Positions 17,561-26,648 of a stretch of 64,000 bases of DNA are shown one piece after another. The notes under the pieces were generated by a model. That model was not told the DNA's origin, made no database searches, and was given only the letters and a program-made list of their open reading frames with translations. Location: NCBI GenBank assembly GCA_937890825.1, contig CALADS010000043.1, positions 1 to 64,000 of the forward strand, given 5' to 3'. A program made the translations under genes and the position numbers. The DNA is from an uncultured Bacteroides sp. (lineage in GTDB: Bacteria > Bacteroidota > Bacteroidia > Bacteroidales > Bacteroidaceae). Numbering within the stretch: position 1 is the first letter of the stretch; each line of letters opens with the position of its first letter.

Positions 17561-18238
17561 ATGAAAGCATGGACCTATATGGCAACCTTGAGCATGCTAC
17601 TGCTGACGGCCTGCCAACAAGACACTGAGAATTGGCAACCCAACGAAAGGGGATTCCTGCTGCTGGAATCGGTAACAGCAGATGTGCAACACACCACACA
17701 AGCGGACACTCGGACAGTGGACCCCAGTTTCACCGTGGAGATACTGCGAGAAGACGGTTCACCGGTACAGACCTATGCACCTGGAGAACTGACTACTCAA
17801 AAAATTCAACTGGAAGCTGGAACCTATCAATTGAAAGCCTATAGCGCCAATTACAAGGAGGTGTGGCCAAGCGGAGAAAAAGGAGAACCCAAGTATTACA
17901 AAGAACAACCCTGTACGATTAAGCCGAATCAACTGAACCGGGTGAGCATGGCCATTCCCATGAGCAACACCGCCATCAGCCTGCAATTACCGGAAGGCTT
18001 TCAGGAATGGCTGCCCAGTTACCGGTTTACCGTGACTCAAGGCAACCGGCACGTTACACTGCTGCACGGCGAAACTCTTTATGTGGAAAGCCATCAAACA
18101 GTTGGCTATACCCTATCGGCCGAAAACACCGACAAGGAACAGCACGTGGCCAGTGGAAAGATTGACCAGCCGGAAGCGAACACACACTACGAAATATCTT
18201 ACACACTGGGTACATCGTCGCTCCTGCTGTCGCATTGA
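17561..18238 (+). CDS. DUF4493 domain lipoprotein, last gene of the operon
   Basis: The 225-residue lipoprotein starts MKAWTYMATLSMLLLTAC (Cys18). I chose 17561 because it follows the previous stop by one base and gives a normal signal peptide; an ATG at 17549 would add four residues. DUF4493 occupies almost the whole mature part (RGFLLLESVTADVQ, FTVEILREDGSPVQTY, AGTYQLKAYSANY, PKYYKEQPCTIKP). It is close in size to the first gene. The operon ends 16 nt before the convergent metallophosphoesterase stop, with no clear terminator between. Confidence 0.74.
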   Translation: MKAWTYMATLSMLLLTACQQDTENWQPNERGFLLLESVTADVQHTTQADTRTVDPSFTVEILREDGSPVQTYAPGELTTQKIQLEAGTYQLKAYSANYKEVWPSGEKGEPKYYKEQPCTIKPNQLNRVSMAIPMSNTAISLQLPEGFQEWLPSYRFTVTQGNRHVTLLHGETLYVESHQTVGYTLSAENTDKEQHVASGKIDQPEANTHYEISYTLGTSSLLLSH

Positions 18239-18254
18239 GCCAGAAGAGCAGGCA

Positions 18255-19304
18255 TCAGCGCAAGCGATGCAACGTAATCATCACCACTTCGGCAGGAGCA
18301 CCCAGACGGATAGGTTTCTGTGAGGTGCCGATACCGTTGGTCACAATCATGGGAATGTGGGCCGAATTATACTTCAAACCGGTAAGAAAACGCTGACCGT
18401 AGCGCGAAGGTACAATAGGAGCATAGCCAAACAAGGTTACTTGTCCGCCGTGAGTATGCCCAGCCAGCACCAGGTCGGTATTTGCTATAGACACATCTTC
18501 GGCATAGTCGGGGGTGTGTACCAAGAGAATTACAAAATCGGCTGCCGATAACTTCAGCGTAGGCGACTGACCATTCTGTGCCAAATCGAACGGATTACGC
18601 ACACCGGCCACCAGGATACGACTGCCCTTGCGTCTCAGCGTAGCTACCTTGTGTTCCAGCACCTGAATGCGCCGGCGGGTCATCTCGCACACCACATCTT
18701 CATAACAAGATTCATAATCATTGTTGCCCAGTGCCGCATAGCTGCCCAAAGGCGTCTTTACTTGTTCCAGGGCTTCCATCAGCGGAGCCACATACTGGCA
18801 TCCTTCGTGCATGTCGCCCCCTATCAGCAGTGCATCGGGCTGCAGTTCTTGCAGCAATTGCACCAGGTGCTTCAACTCTTTCTCCTGAAACAGACTCTTG
18901 TAATGAAGATCGGATATAAAGGCCAGCCTACAGCCGTCGAAGGCTTCGGGCACATCGCGGTGCGTAAAGTCGTACTGCTTCACACGGTCTATGCCGGAAT
19001 ACGCAGAAGAAAGTTCCCGCACAGATACCAGAATACGCGTGCCACCCTGCACCATGGGCGGCTTGATGGCCGGGGTATGGGGCTTGCGGGAAACCGGCCG
19101 GCGAGGACGCAACGTGCGAAGATTGGACTGGTCGAATACCAGCATACCGGTAAGCGACGAGGGCAGGCCGATAGTATCGGCCAAAGATAGCGTGTCCACC
19201 ACAACTGCCTGAGGAAGCAACGGAGCTATCAAACTCCTTTTACTGCGGCAGGAAGTAAGGAGCACTAGAAAAAGAACGGCAATATAAAAGAACTTCTTGG
19301 TCAT
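18255..19304 (-). CDS. metallophosphoesterase lipoprotein
   Basis: The 349-residue protein is a calcineurin-like phosphoesterase of the YkuE type. Metal-binding motifs appear in order: AFISDLHYKS, IGGDMHEG, GNNDYES, VHTPDYAED and GHTHGGQV. The start at MTKKFFYIAVLFLVLLTSC gives an SpII signal with Cys19, so it acts outside the cytoplasm; an upstream in-frame ATG (19355) would bury the signal. A minus-strand TATTTTTG lies at 19313-19320, very close to this start. The substrate is unknown; relatives act on phospholipid or nucleotide esters. Confidence 0.85.
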   Translation of the reverse strand: MTKKFFYIAVLFLVLLTSCRSKRSLIAPLLPQAVVVDTLSLADTIGLPSSLTGMLVFDQSNLRTLRPRRPVSRKPHTPAIKPPMVQGGTRILVSVRELSSAYSGIDRVKQYDFTHRDVPEAFDGCRLAFISDLHYKSLFQEKELKHLVQLLQELQPDALLIGGDMHEGCQYVAPLMEALEQVKTPLGSYAALGNNDYESCYEDVVCEMTRRRIQVLEHKVATLRRKGSRILVAGVRNPFDLAQNGQSPTLKLSAADFVILLVHTPDYAEDVSIANTDLVLAGHTHGGQVTLFGYAPIVPSRYGQRFLTGLKYNSAHIPMIVTNGIGTSQKPIRLGAPAEVVMITLHRLR

Positions 19305-19331
19305 AAGTGGCGCAAAAATAGACATTTTTAT

Positions 19332-19339
19332 TATCTTTG
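19332..19339 (+). promoter_or_regulatory. -7 element (TATCTTTG) of menA
   Basis: A perfect TAnnTTTG lies 31 nt before the menA ATG. The upstream half is not seen at normal spacing. It overlaps the divergent phosphoesterase promoter region. Confidence 0.5.
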
Positions 19340-19369
19340 TCGGTACAGATTTCAATTTATTGGATAAAT

Positions 19370-20281
19370 ATGAAAGAGATTAAGCAAAATTCACTACGAG
19401 CATGGGTATTGGCAGCCCGCCCCAAAACGCTGACTGCTGCACTGATACCTGTATTGCTGGGCAGCGCATTGGCCTTCAGCGACGGAAAATTTCAGGAAAC
19501 AGCAGCCTTGCTATGTGCCCTCTTTGCCTGTGGCATGCAGATAGCCGCCAACTTTATCAATGATTTGTACGACTTCAAGAAAGGTACCGACCGCGAAGAC
19601 CGGCTGGGGCCCGAACGGGCTTGCATGCAGGGATGGATTTCGCCCTCGGCCATGAAAACCGGCATCGGGGTGATGCTGACCCTCTCTTCACTGGCCGGAC
19701 TGGGCGTACTGTTTCATCTGGGAGGAGCACTGCCACACGGCGGATGGGAACTGGTGCTGCTGGGCATTCTCTGCATCTTGTTTGCCTTTCTATATACCAC
19801 ACGTCTGTCTTACAGCGGATGGGGCGACCTGCTGGTATGGGTGTTCTTCGGGCTGGTGCCGGTGGGGGGAACCTACTACGTGCAGGCCTGTACCCTGCAT
19901 ATGGATGTGATAATACTCTCGCTCATCAGCGGACTGGCCATCGATACACTGCTGATTCTGAATAATTACCGCGATCGCGAACAAGATGCTATCAGCCAGA
20001 AGCAAACGCTGGTGGTGAAATTCGGCGAAAAATTCGGACGAATGTTCTATCTGGGAAGTGGCATGGCAGCCTGCCTGCTGTGTCTGCTGCTGGTGGCCGA
20101 CGGACGACTCACAGCCCTAGAATTTATCTGGGCACCGGGCACTTACCTGTGTATGCACGCCCTTACCTGGTGGAAGATGAGCCGGATACGCAGCGGTAAA
20201 AAATTAAACAGCATATTGGGTGAAACTTCACGCAATATGCTGTTCTTCGGATTATTGTTGAGTATAGCGTTGGCCAACTAA
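19370..20281 (+). CDS. menA: 1,4-dihydroxy-2-naphthoate polyprenyltransferase
   Basis: The 303-residue membrane protein prenylates 1,4-dihydroxy-2-naphthoate to demethylmenaquinone. It has the UbiA-family motif NFINDLYDFKKGTDREDR, the second Asp-rich motif NNYRDREQD, and about eight hydrophobic segments. MKEIKQNSLRAWVLAARPKTL is the usual MenA N-terminus, so the start at 19370 is preferred over an ATG 11 codons upstream that overlaps the promoter. Other men genes are not adjacent. It ends 3 nt before the convergent rfbB stop. Confidence 0.93.
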   Translation: MKEIKQNSLRAWVLAARPKTLTAALIPVLLGSALAFSDGKFQETAALLCALFACGMQIAANFINDLYDFKKGTDREDRLGPERACMQGWISPSAMKTGIGVMLTLSSLAGLGVLFHLGGALPHGGWELVLLGILCILFAFLYTTRLSYSGWGDLLVWVFFGLVPVGGTYYVQACTLHMDVIILSLISGLAIDTLLILNNYRDREQDAISQKQTLVVKFGEKFGRMFYLGSGMAACLLCLLLVADGRLTALEFIWAPGTYLCMHALTWWKMSRIRSGKKLNSILGETSRNMLFFGLLLSIALAN

Positions 20282-20284
20282 AGG

Positions 20285-21424
20285 TCAACGCTTACCATAC
20301 ATGCGATCGTAATAGCACTGATAGTCGCCACTGGTCACCTCTTCTACCCACGCTTGATTATTGAGATACCATTCGATGGTCTTTACAATGCCGTCTTCAA
20401 ACTTGGTTTCGGGATACCAGCCCAAGGCTTCAGTAATCTTGGTGGGGTCGATAGCATAGCGCTGGTCATGTCCCAAACGGTCTTTCACGAAAGTTATCAA
20501 GCTTTCGTTAATCCAGCTGATGTCTATCTGCCCGTCGGCATCCTTCACCTGCTTCTTCAGCATCTTGCGATATTCCGGCTGCTCGGTCATGAGTCTATGG
20601 ATAGTGGCTATGGTAAGTTTCACAATCTCCAGGTTGGTCTTTTCATTATGACCACCCACATTATATACCTCACCGTCCTGCCCCAGACGCACCACCAGGT
20701 CGATAGCCTTGCAATGGTCTTCTACATAGAGCCAATCGCGCACGTTGCTGCCATCGCCATACACCGGCAGTTTCTTGCCCTCCAGAATGTTCTTGATGAT
20801 GAGGGGAATCAGTTTTTCCGGAAAGTGGTAAGGACCATAGTTATTCGAACAGCGGGTAATGGTGACCGGCATCTTGTAGGTGTCGTGATAAGCCATCACC
20901 ACCATATCGGCACTCGTCTTGCTGGCACTGTAGGGACTGTGCGGACAAAGTGGCGTCTGTTCAGTGAAATACCCTTCTGCCCCTAACGATCCATATACCT
21001 CATCGGTAGATACCTGATGATAGCGCACGCCCCTGCGCCAAGTGGGATAACCGGTTTCATCTTTTCCGCTCACCCATGCCCTGCGGGCTGCATCCAGCAG
21101 ATTCTGCGTACCCAGGATATTGGTAATCAGAAACAACTGCGGATTTTCGATACTGCGGTCCACATGGCTCTCTGCAGCAAAGTTTACCACATAGTCGAAC
21201 TTGTATTCTCCGAACAATTCATCTACCAAGGCTCTATCACAGATATCTCCCTTGATAAAAAAGCAACGCTCATTGTCGATGTCGGAAACAATCGTCCCCA
21301 GATTGCCGGCATAGGTCAGCGCATCCAGAATCACCACCCTTACATCGTTATGTTTGGCAAGGATGTATTTGATATAATTGGCACCTATAAAACCTGCAGC
21401 GCCGGTTACCAGATAAGTCTTCAT
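20285..21424 (-). CDS. rfbB: dTDP-glucose 4,6-dehydratase
   Basis: The 379-residue enzyme converts dTDP-glucose to dTDP-4-keto-6-deoxyglucose, the second step toward dTDP-rhamnose. The NAD-binding GAAGFIGANY motif is at residues 8-17. The catalytic region has HVDRSIENP, STDEVYGSLG and the Tyr-Lys pair in YSASKTSAD. RCSNNYGPYHFPEKLIPL is a strict family signature. Length is normal. rfbA, rfbC and rfbD are not adjacent, so it stands alone here. A strong promoter lies at 21583-21613, giving a leader of about 150 nt. Confidence 0.95.
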   Translation of the reverse strand: MKTYLVTGAAGFIGANYIKYILAKHNDVRVVILDALTYAGNLGTIVSDIDNERCFFIKGDICDRALVDELFGEYKFDYVVNFAAESHVDRSIENPQLFLITNILGTQNLLDAARRAWVSGKDETGYPTWRRGVRYHQVSTDEVYGSLGAEGYFTEQTPLCPHSPYSASKTSADMVVMAYHDTYKMPVTITRCSNNYGPYHFPEKLIPLIIKNILEGKKLPVYGDGSNVRDWLYVEDHCKAIDLVVRLGQDGEVYNVGGHNEKTNLEIVKLTIATIHRLMTEQPEYRKMLKKQVKDADGQIDISWINESLITFVKDRLGHDQRYAIDPTKITEALGWYPETKFEDGIVKTIEWYLNNQAWVEEVTSGDYQCYYDRMYGKR

Positions 21425-21582
21425 TAAATATAAGAATTAAATAGTTATGAACTAAGGATTATGATGTACGATTTATGAAAATAGTTTCATTTTATAGTTC
21501 TTCTTTTGAGGAATCATCTTTCATGTTTGCCTAAAAAACATGCAGGAGGAACTGGCCTCATGGTTGTTATATATTTCCGATG

Positions 21583-21613
21583 CAAAGATAGTGCAAAGCA
21601 ATCGTAGTACAAA
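21583..21613 (-). promoter_or_regulatory. Bacteroides-type promoter, leftward toward rfbB
   Basis: On the minus strand TTTG (21613-21610), 19 nt, then TATCTTTG (21590-21583): both elements fit the Bacteroides consensus exactly. It lies just after the stop of the small phosphodiesterase gene and reads into rfbB. The rest of the 21425-21582 stretch holds no gene. Confidence 0.7.
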
Positions 21614-21632
21614 ATTTTTCACATCGAAAAAT

Positions 21633-22124
21633 TTAATCGGCCAGTTCGATGACCTCCAGGTCTCGAAACTCTCCCTGATCGATTACCAGACGCACCAGCG
21701 TGCGCACCTTATGGAAGCCGTATTTGCCAGCTGCACCTGGATTTATATGCAGCAAAGCCAGCGTTTTATCGTACTTCACCTTCAGAATATGAGAGTGTCC
21801 GCTGATAAACAGTTTGGGCGGACGCGTCAGAATAGAACCGGCAATAGAAGGATCGTACTTACCCGGATATCCCCCTATATGCTTCATCAGCACTTCTGCC
21901 CCATCTACCGTGAAGCGCAGGGTCTGCGGATAGCGCCGCCGCAGTTCTTGTCCATCGATGTTGCCATACACTGCACGAAAAGGTTTGAAAGCCGACAATC
22001 GCTGCGCCACTTCTTCCGAGCCTATATCGCCCACGTGCCATATTTCATCGCACGGCTCAAAGTACTGCAGATATTTATCATCCCAATATCCGTGCGTATC
22101 CGACAATATTCCTATTCTGGTCAT
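21633..22124 (-). CDS. YfcE/MJ0936 family phosphodiesterase
   Basis: The 163-residue single-domain metallophosphoesterase has all family motifs: GILSDTHGYWDD at the N-terminus, HVGDIGSEE, YGNIDGQE, and FISGHSHILKVKYD followed by HINPGAAGKYG. Homologues hydrolyse phosphodiester bonds with Mn or Ni. It is cytoplasmic with no signal. It has its own promoter at 22155-22184. The physiological substrate is unknown. Confidence 0.9.
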   Translation of the reverse strand: MTRIGILSDTHGYWDDKYLQYFEPCDEIWHVGDIGSEEVAQRLSAFKPFRAVYGNIDGQELRRRYPQTLRFTVDGAEVLMKHIGGYPGKYDPSIAGSILTRPPKLFISGHSHILKVKYDKTLALLHINPGAAGKYGFHKVRTLVRLVIDQGEFRDLEVIELAD

Positions 22125-22154
22125 AAATTATAGCTAGTTGATACATTCAGCCGA

Positions 22155-22184
22155 CAAAGGTAATACAAAAAAACGGGCAGACAA
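22155..22184 (-). promoter_or_regulatory. promoter of the YfcE-type phosphodiesterase gene
   Basis: On the minus strand TTG (22184-22182), 19 nt, TACCTTTG (22162-22155), 31 nt before the start codon. Confidence 0.6.
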
Positions 22185-22250
22185 TAGCCGGACGCGAGGG
22201 TATCACGCGATATTTTCTGCAAAAAGCTTCCGTATATGCACGGTTTTACT

Positions 22251-22258
22251 TAACTTTG
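22251..22258 (+). promoter_or_regulatory. -7 element (TAACTTTG) of ppk1
   Basis: A TAnnTTTG match 22 nt before the ppk1 ATG. No clear upstream TTTG at normal spacing. Confidence 0.45.
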
Positions 22259-22280
22259 TGAAAGGCCTAAAATTTTCACT

Positions 22281-24326
22281 ATGGAGAGCAGGTATTTCAA
22301 AAGAGACATCAGCTGGCTGTCATTCAACTATCGCGTACTTATGGAAGCAGAAGATGACACGCTGCCGCTTTACGAGCGAATCAACTTCATATCCATCTAC
22401 TCCTCTAATCTGGAGGAATTCTACAAGATACGGGTGGCCGACCACAAAGCCATAGCCACGGGAGTGACCCGCGACAGTGAAGAAACTGTGCAGAGCGCCA
22501 TCCAACTGGTGCAGGAAATCAATGATGAAGTGAACCGCCAGCTGGAAGACCGTGTACGCATCTACGAACAACTGATTCTGCCGGCCCTGAAGGAGCAGCA
22601 CATTATCTTCTACCAAAACTGCCAGGTGGCGCCCTTCCATCAAGCGTATGTGCAAAATTTCTTCCGCGAGGAAATTTTCCCCTACCTCAGCCCGATGCCG
22701 GTGGATACAGACCGCGTGGTGACTTTCCTGCGCGACAACCGCCTGTACCTGGCCGTCAGGCTGTACCCCAAGGAAGGAGGCGAGGCTGTGTACTTCGTAC
22801 TGAAGCTGCCCTATAGCAAGGTGCCCCGCTTCATCGAACTGCCCAAGGTGGACGGCTATTATTACCTGATGTACATAGAAGACATCATCAAGGCCAACAT
22901 CGACACCATCTTCCCCGGATACGTGGTAGACGGAAGCTACTGCATCAAGATATCGCGCGATGCGGATATTCTGATAGATGAATGGGCTAACACTTCAGAG
23001 ATTATAGAACAGGTAAAGACCAAAGTGAAGAAACGCAAGATAGGCGCCGTGTGCCGGTTTGTGTACGACCGGGCCATGCCACAAGACTTTCTGGACTTTC
23101 TGGTCAATGCTTACAACATAGACCCGCAAGAACTGGTGCCCGGCGATAAACACCTCAACATGGAAGATCTGAACCACCTGCCCAACCCCAACTGGGATCT
23201 GGTGCCTGCATTCAAGCCTCAACCCCTGAAACTTTCCTGTCTAAATGCACAGGAATCTATCTTTGAATACGTCTCGCGCAAGGATTTGCTGCTGCACTAT
23301 CCCTACCATTCGTTCGACCACTTCATCCATTTTCTGTATGAAGCAGTACACGAACCTACGGTGCACGAAATCATGGTGACGCAGTATCGGGTGGCAGAAA
23401 ACTCATCGGTCATCAATACCTTGATAGCCGCGGCACAGAACGGCAAGCAGGTGACCGTATTTGTGGAGCTAAAGGCACGGTTTGACGAAGAGAACAACCT
23501 GGCCACTGCTGAAATGATGAAGAATGCCGGCATACACATTATATATAGTCTGCCCAAACTGAAAGTACATGCCAAAGTGGCATTGGTACTGCGACAAGAT
23601 GAAGCAGGCAAACGACTGAAGAGTTACGCATACATCAGCACGGGAAACTTTAATGAGAAAACAGCCCGACTCTATGCCGACTGCGGCCTGTTTACCTGCA
23701 ACGAACAACTGGTAGATGACCTGCACCACTTGTTTCAGACCCTGCAGGGAAAGGAAGGGGCGCAGTTCAAACGGCTGCTGGTGGCGCAATTCAACCTTAT
23801 ACCCGAACTGAACCGCCTCATCGACCGGGAAATAGCCCTGGCACGTGAAGGAAAGAAAGGACGCATCATCCTTAAAATGAATGCCCTGCAAGATACCTCC
23901 ATGATAGACCGACTATACGAGGCATCGGAAGCGGGCGTAGAGATAGACCTCATCGTGAGGGGTATCTGCTGCCTCATTCCCGGACAGCCCTATAGCCGAA
24001 ACATCCGTGTGACGCGCATCGTGGATACATTCCTGGAACATGCCCGTGTGTGGTACTTCGGCAACAACGGATGCCCGGATATTTTTATAGGCTCGCCCGA
24101 CTGGATGAAACGCAACCTCTACAAACGAATCGAAGCCGTGACCCCCATCCTGGATCCCGACTTGAAAGAAGAGTTGACACAGATGCTGCGCATACAGCTG
24201 GCTGATAAAAGAAAAGCTTGCTTCGTAGACCACCAACTGCGCAACTGCCCCAAATCGGCATCACCGCAGAAGGAACCGGTACGGGCTCAGTATACCTTCT
24301 ACGAATACCTGAAAAGCAAATTGTAA
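22281..24326 (+). CDS. ppk1: polyphosphate kinase 1
   Basis: The 681-residue enzyme reversibly polymerises the gamma-phosphate of ATP into polyphosphate. It begins YFKRDISWLSFNYRVL, the typical PPK1 N-terminus. The middle has HEIMVTQYRVAENS. The phospholipase-D-like catalytic part has KLKVHAKVALV (His about 430, likely the autophosphorylated one) and AYISTGNFNEKTARLYAD. Length matches PPK1. The next gene is a phosphate transporter with a PhoU-like tail on the same strand, so the two form a phosphate storage and uptake pair. Confidence 0.94.
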   Translation: MESRYFKRDISWLSFNYRVLMEAEDDTLPLYERINFISIYSSNLEEFYKIRVADHKAIATGVTRDSEETVQSAIQLVQEINDEVNRQLEDRVRIYEQLILPALKEQHIIFYQNCQVAPFHQAYVQNFFREEIFPYLSPMPVDTDRVVTFLRDNRLYLAVRLYPKEGGEAVYFVLKLPYSKVPRFIELPKVDGYYYLMYIEDIIKANIDTIFPGYVVDGSYCIKISRDADILIDEWANTSEIIEQVKTKVKKRKIGAVCRFVYDRAMPQDFLDFLVNAYNIDPQELVPGDKHLNMEDLNHLPNPNWDLVPAFKPQPLKLSCLNAQESIFEYVSRKDLLLHYPYHSFDHFIHFLYEAVHEPTVHEIMVTQYRVAENSSVINTLIAAAQNGKQVTVFVELKARFDEENNLATAEMMKNAGIHIIYSLPKLKVHAKVALVLRQDEAGKRLKSYAYISTGNFNEKTARLYADCGLFTCNEQLVDDLHHLFQTLQGKEGAQFKRLLVAQFNLIPELNRLIDREIALAREGKKGRIILKMNALQDTSMIDRLYEASEAGVEIDLIVRGICCLIPGQPYSRNIRVTRIVDTFLEHARVWYFGNNGCPDIFIGSPDWMKRNLYKRIEAVTPILDPDLKEELTQMLRIQLADKRKACFVDHQLRNCPKSASPQKEPVRAQYTFYEYLKSKL

Positions 24327-24348
24327 CATCGTTGTAACATGTATGACA

Positions 24349-24378
24349 TTTGGGTGCAACACGAATGTAGTATTTTTG
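24349..24378 (+). promoter_or_regulatory. Bacteroides-type promoter of the PiT transporter gene
   Basis: TTTG (24349-24352), 18 nt, TATTTTTG (24371-24378), 29 nt before the start codon. This is one of the best consensus promoters in the window and shows that the transporter can be transcribed apart from ppk1. Confidence 0.75.
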
Positions 24379-24407
24379 CAGCCAGATAAACATAATACAT
24401 TTTATAC

Positions 24408-26648
24408 ATGGAAACAATTTACCTGGGTATCGTCATCTTTCTGTTCGTCCTGGCCATCTTCGACTTGGTAGTGGGCGTCAGTAACGATGCGGTCAACTTT
24501 CTCCAATCGGCCGTAGGAGCTAAAGCGGCCTCATTCAAGACTATGCTCTTTATAGCCGCCATAGGCGTGTTTATCGGAGCTGCACTGAGCAACGGTATGA
24601 TGGATATTGCCCGACACGGCATCTATCAGCCCGAGCATTTCTATTTTGCCGAGATTATGTGCATCCTGCTGGCCGTGATGCTGACCGACGTGGTGCTGCT
24701 CGATGTATTCAACACCATGGGACTACCGACCTCTACCACTGTATCTATGGTATTCGAGTTGCTGGGCGGTACCTTTGCCATCTCTCTTATCAAGGTGTAC
24801 AGCGATAACTCACTGGTGCTGGGCGACCTTATCAATACCGACAAAGCCCTTTCGGTAATCATGGCTATCTTCGTATCTGTGGCCATCGCCTTCTTCTTCG
24901 GTATGCTGGTGCAATGGCTGGCCCGTATCGTGTTCTCCTTCAACTATAAGAAACACATGAAATACAGCATTGCCCTGTTTGGCGGCATCGCAGCTACTTC
25001 CATCATCTACTTTATGCTAATCAAAGGTCTGAAAGACAGCTCTTTCATGACCCCCGAAAATAAAGCCTGGATTCAAGAAAACACCCTGATGCTCATCGGT
25101 TCGTGCTTCGTATTCTTCACCATCCTGATGCAGATTCTGCACTGGTGCCGGGTGAACATCTTCAAGATAGTGGTGATGCTGGGTACCTTTGCCCTGGCCC
25201 TGGCCTTTGCCGGCAACGACTTGGTAAACTTCATCGGTGTACCTCTGGCCGGATATTCATCTTATATGGACTATATCAATAATGGCACGGCTGCCGGTGT
25301 AGACGGTCATCTGATGACCTCGCTGCTGGGCCCGGCTAAAACTCCCTGGTACTTCTTGATAGCTGCCGGAGTTGTAATGGTATACGCCCTCTGCACTTCG
25401 AAGAAAGCACACAACGTAATCAAGACTTCGGTAGACTTGGCGCGCCAGGACGAAGGAGAAGAAAACTTCGGCAGTACCCCTATCGCCCGTACACTGGTAC
25501 GCTTCAGCCTGACCATAGCCAACGGACTTTCCAAGACCATGCCCGAAGGCACTAAGCGATGGATAAACACCCGCTTCTGCAAGGATGAAGCCATTATGGC
25601 CGACGGTGCAGCCTTCGACTTGGTACGTGCTTCTGTCAATCTGGTATTGGCAGGTCTGCTCATCGCCCTGGGTACCTCTCTGAAATTGCCGCTCTCTACC
25701 ACCTACGTTACCTTCATGGTAGCCATGGGTACCTCACTGGCCGACCGTGCCTGGGGGCGCGACTCTGCCGTGTTCCGCATCACAGGTGTGCTGAGTGTCA
25801 TCGGCGGCTGGTTCATTACCGCCGGAGCAGCCTTTACCATCTGCTTCTTCGTAGCCATGCTGATTCACTTCGGAGGCAGCACTGCCATCGTTCTGCTGAT
25901 TGCCCTGGCTGTATTCATGCTGATTCGCAGCCAAGTGATGTATAAGAAACGCAAAGCCAAAGAAAAAGACAGCGAAACGCTGAAACAGCTCATGAAGAGC
26001 ACGGACAATGAAGAGATTCTGAAACTGCTGCGCGAACATACCCGCGAAGAACTGAGCAAAATTCTCAACTTTACAGAAGAAAACTTCGAACGCACGGTGA
26101 CTGCCTTCCTGCACGAGAACCTGAGGGGTCTGCGCCGCTCTATGGGAGAAGTGAAGTTCCAAAAGCAACTGGTGAAGCAGATGATGCGCAGCGGAACACT
26201 GGCCATGTGCAGACTGAACAACAATACCGTACTGGACAAGGGTCTGTACTACTACCAGGGCAATGACTTTGCCAGCGAACTGGTATACAGCGTAGGACGT
26301 CTGTGCGAACCTTGCCTGGAACACGTAGACAATAACTTCAAGCCACTGAACCCCACCCAGAAAGGCGAGTTTGGCGATGTAAAAGAAGACATCACCTACC
26401 TGCTGCAAATGTGCAGACACCGCATAGAACATTCCGACTACGAAGGTATGGAGACTGAAGTGCACAAGGCTATGGAACTGAACAACCAGCTGGCACAGCT
26501 GAAGCGCGAAGAACTGCAGCGTATCCGCACCGAAGCCGGCAGCATCAAGGTTAGTATGGTATATCTGAATATGATTCAGGAGGCCCAAAATGTAGTGACC
26601 TACACCTCGAACCTCCTGAAAGTAAGCCGGAAATTCCAGACCGTTTAA
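24408..26648 (+). CDS. pit: inorganic phosphate transporter, PiT family, with PhoU-like C-terminus
   Basis: The 746-residue protein joins a PiT/PHO4 permease (about 1-510) to a cytosolic helical domain (about 530-746). Both PiT signature repeats are present: VGVSNDAVNFLQSAVG near the N-terminus with GLPTSTTVSMVFELLGG, and AFAGNDLVNFIGVPLAG with KLPLSTTYVTFMVAMGTS. The C-terminal part is charged and helical (LKQLMKSTDNEEILKLLREH), resembling PhoU-type regulators, which is common in Bacteroidota. It follows ppk1. Its stop overlaps the stop of the convergent cca gene by 4 nt. Confidence 0.93.
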   Translation: METIYLGIVIFLFVLAIFDLVVGVSNDAVNFLQSAVGAKAASFKTMLFIAAIGVFIGAALSNGMMDIARHGIYQPEHFYFAEIMCILLAVMLTDVVLLDVFNTMGLPTSTTVSMVFELLGGTFAISLIKVYSDNSLVLGDLINTDKALSVIMAIFVSVAIAFFFGMLVQWLARIVFSFNYKKHMKYSIALFGGIAATSIIYFMLIKGLKDSSFMTPENKAWIQENTLMLIGSCFVFFTILMQILHWCRVNIFKIVVMLGTFALALAFAGNDLVNFIGVPLAGYSSYMDYINNGTAAGVDGHLMTSLLGPAKTPWYFLIAAGVVMVYALCTSKKAHNVIKTSVDLARQDEGEENFGSTPIARTLVRFSLTIANGLSKTMPEGTKRWINTRFCKDEAIMADGAAFDLVRASVNLVLAGLLIALGTSLKLPLSTTYVTFMVAMGTSLADRAWGRDSAVFRITGVLSVIGGWFITAGAAFTICFFVAMLIHFGGSTAIVLLIALAVFMLIRSQVMYKKRKAKEKDSETLKQLMKSTDNEEILKLLREHTREELSKILNFTEENFERTVTAFLHENLRGLRRSMGEVKFQKQLVKQMMRSGTLAMCRLNNNTVLDKGLYYYQGNDFASELVYSVGRLCEPCLEHVDNNFKPLNPTQKGEFGDVKEDITYLLQMCRHRIEHSDYEGMETEVHKAMELNNQLAQLKREELQRIRTEAGSIKVSMVYLNMIQEAQNVVTYTSNLLKVSRKFQTV

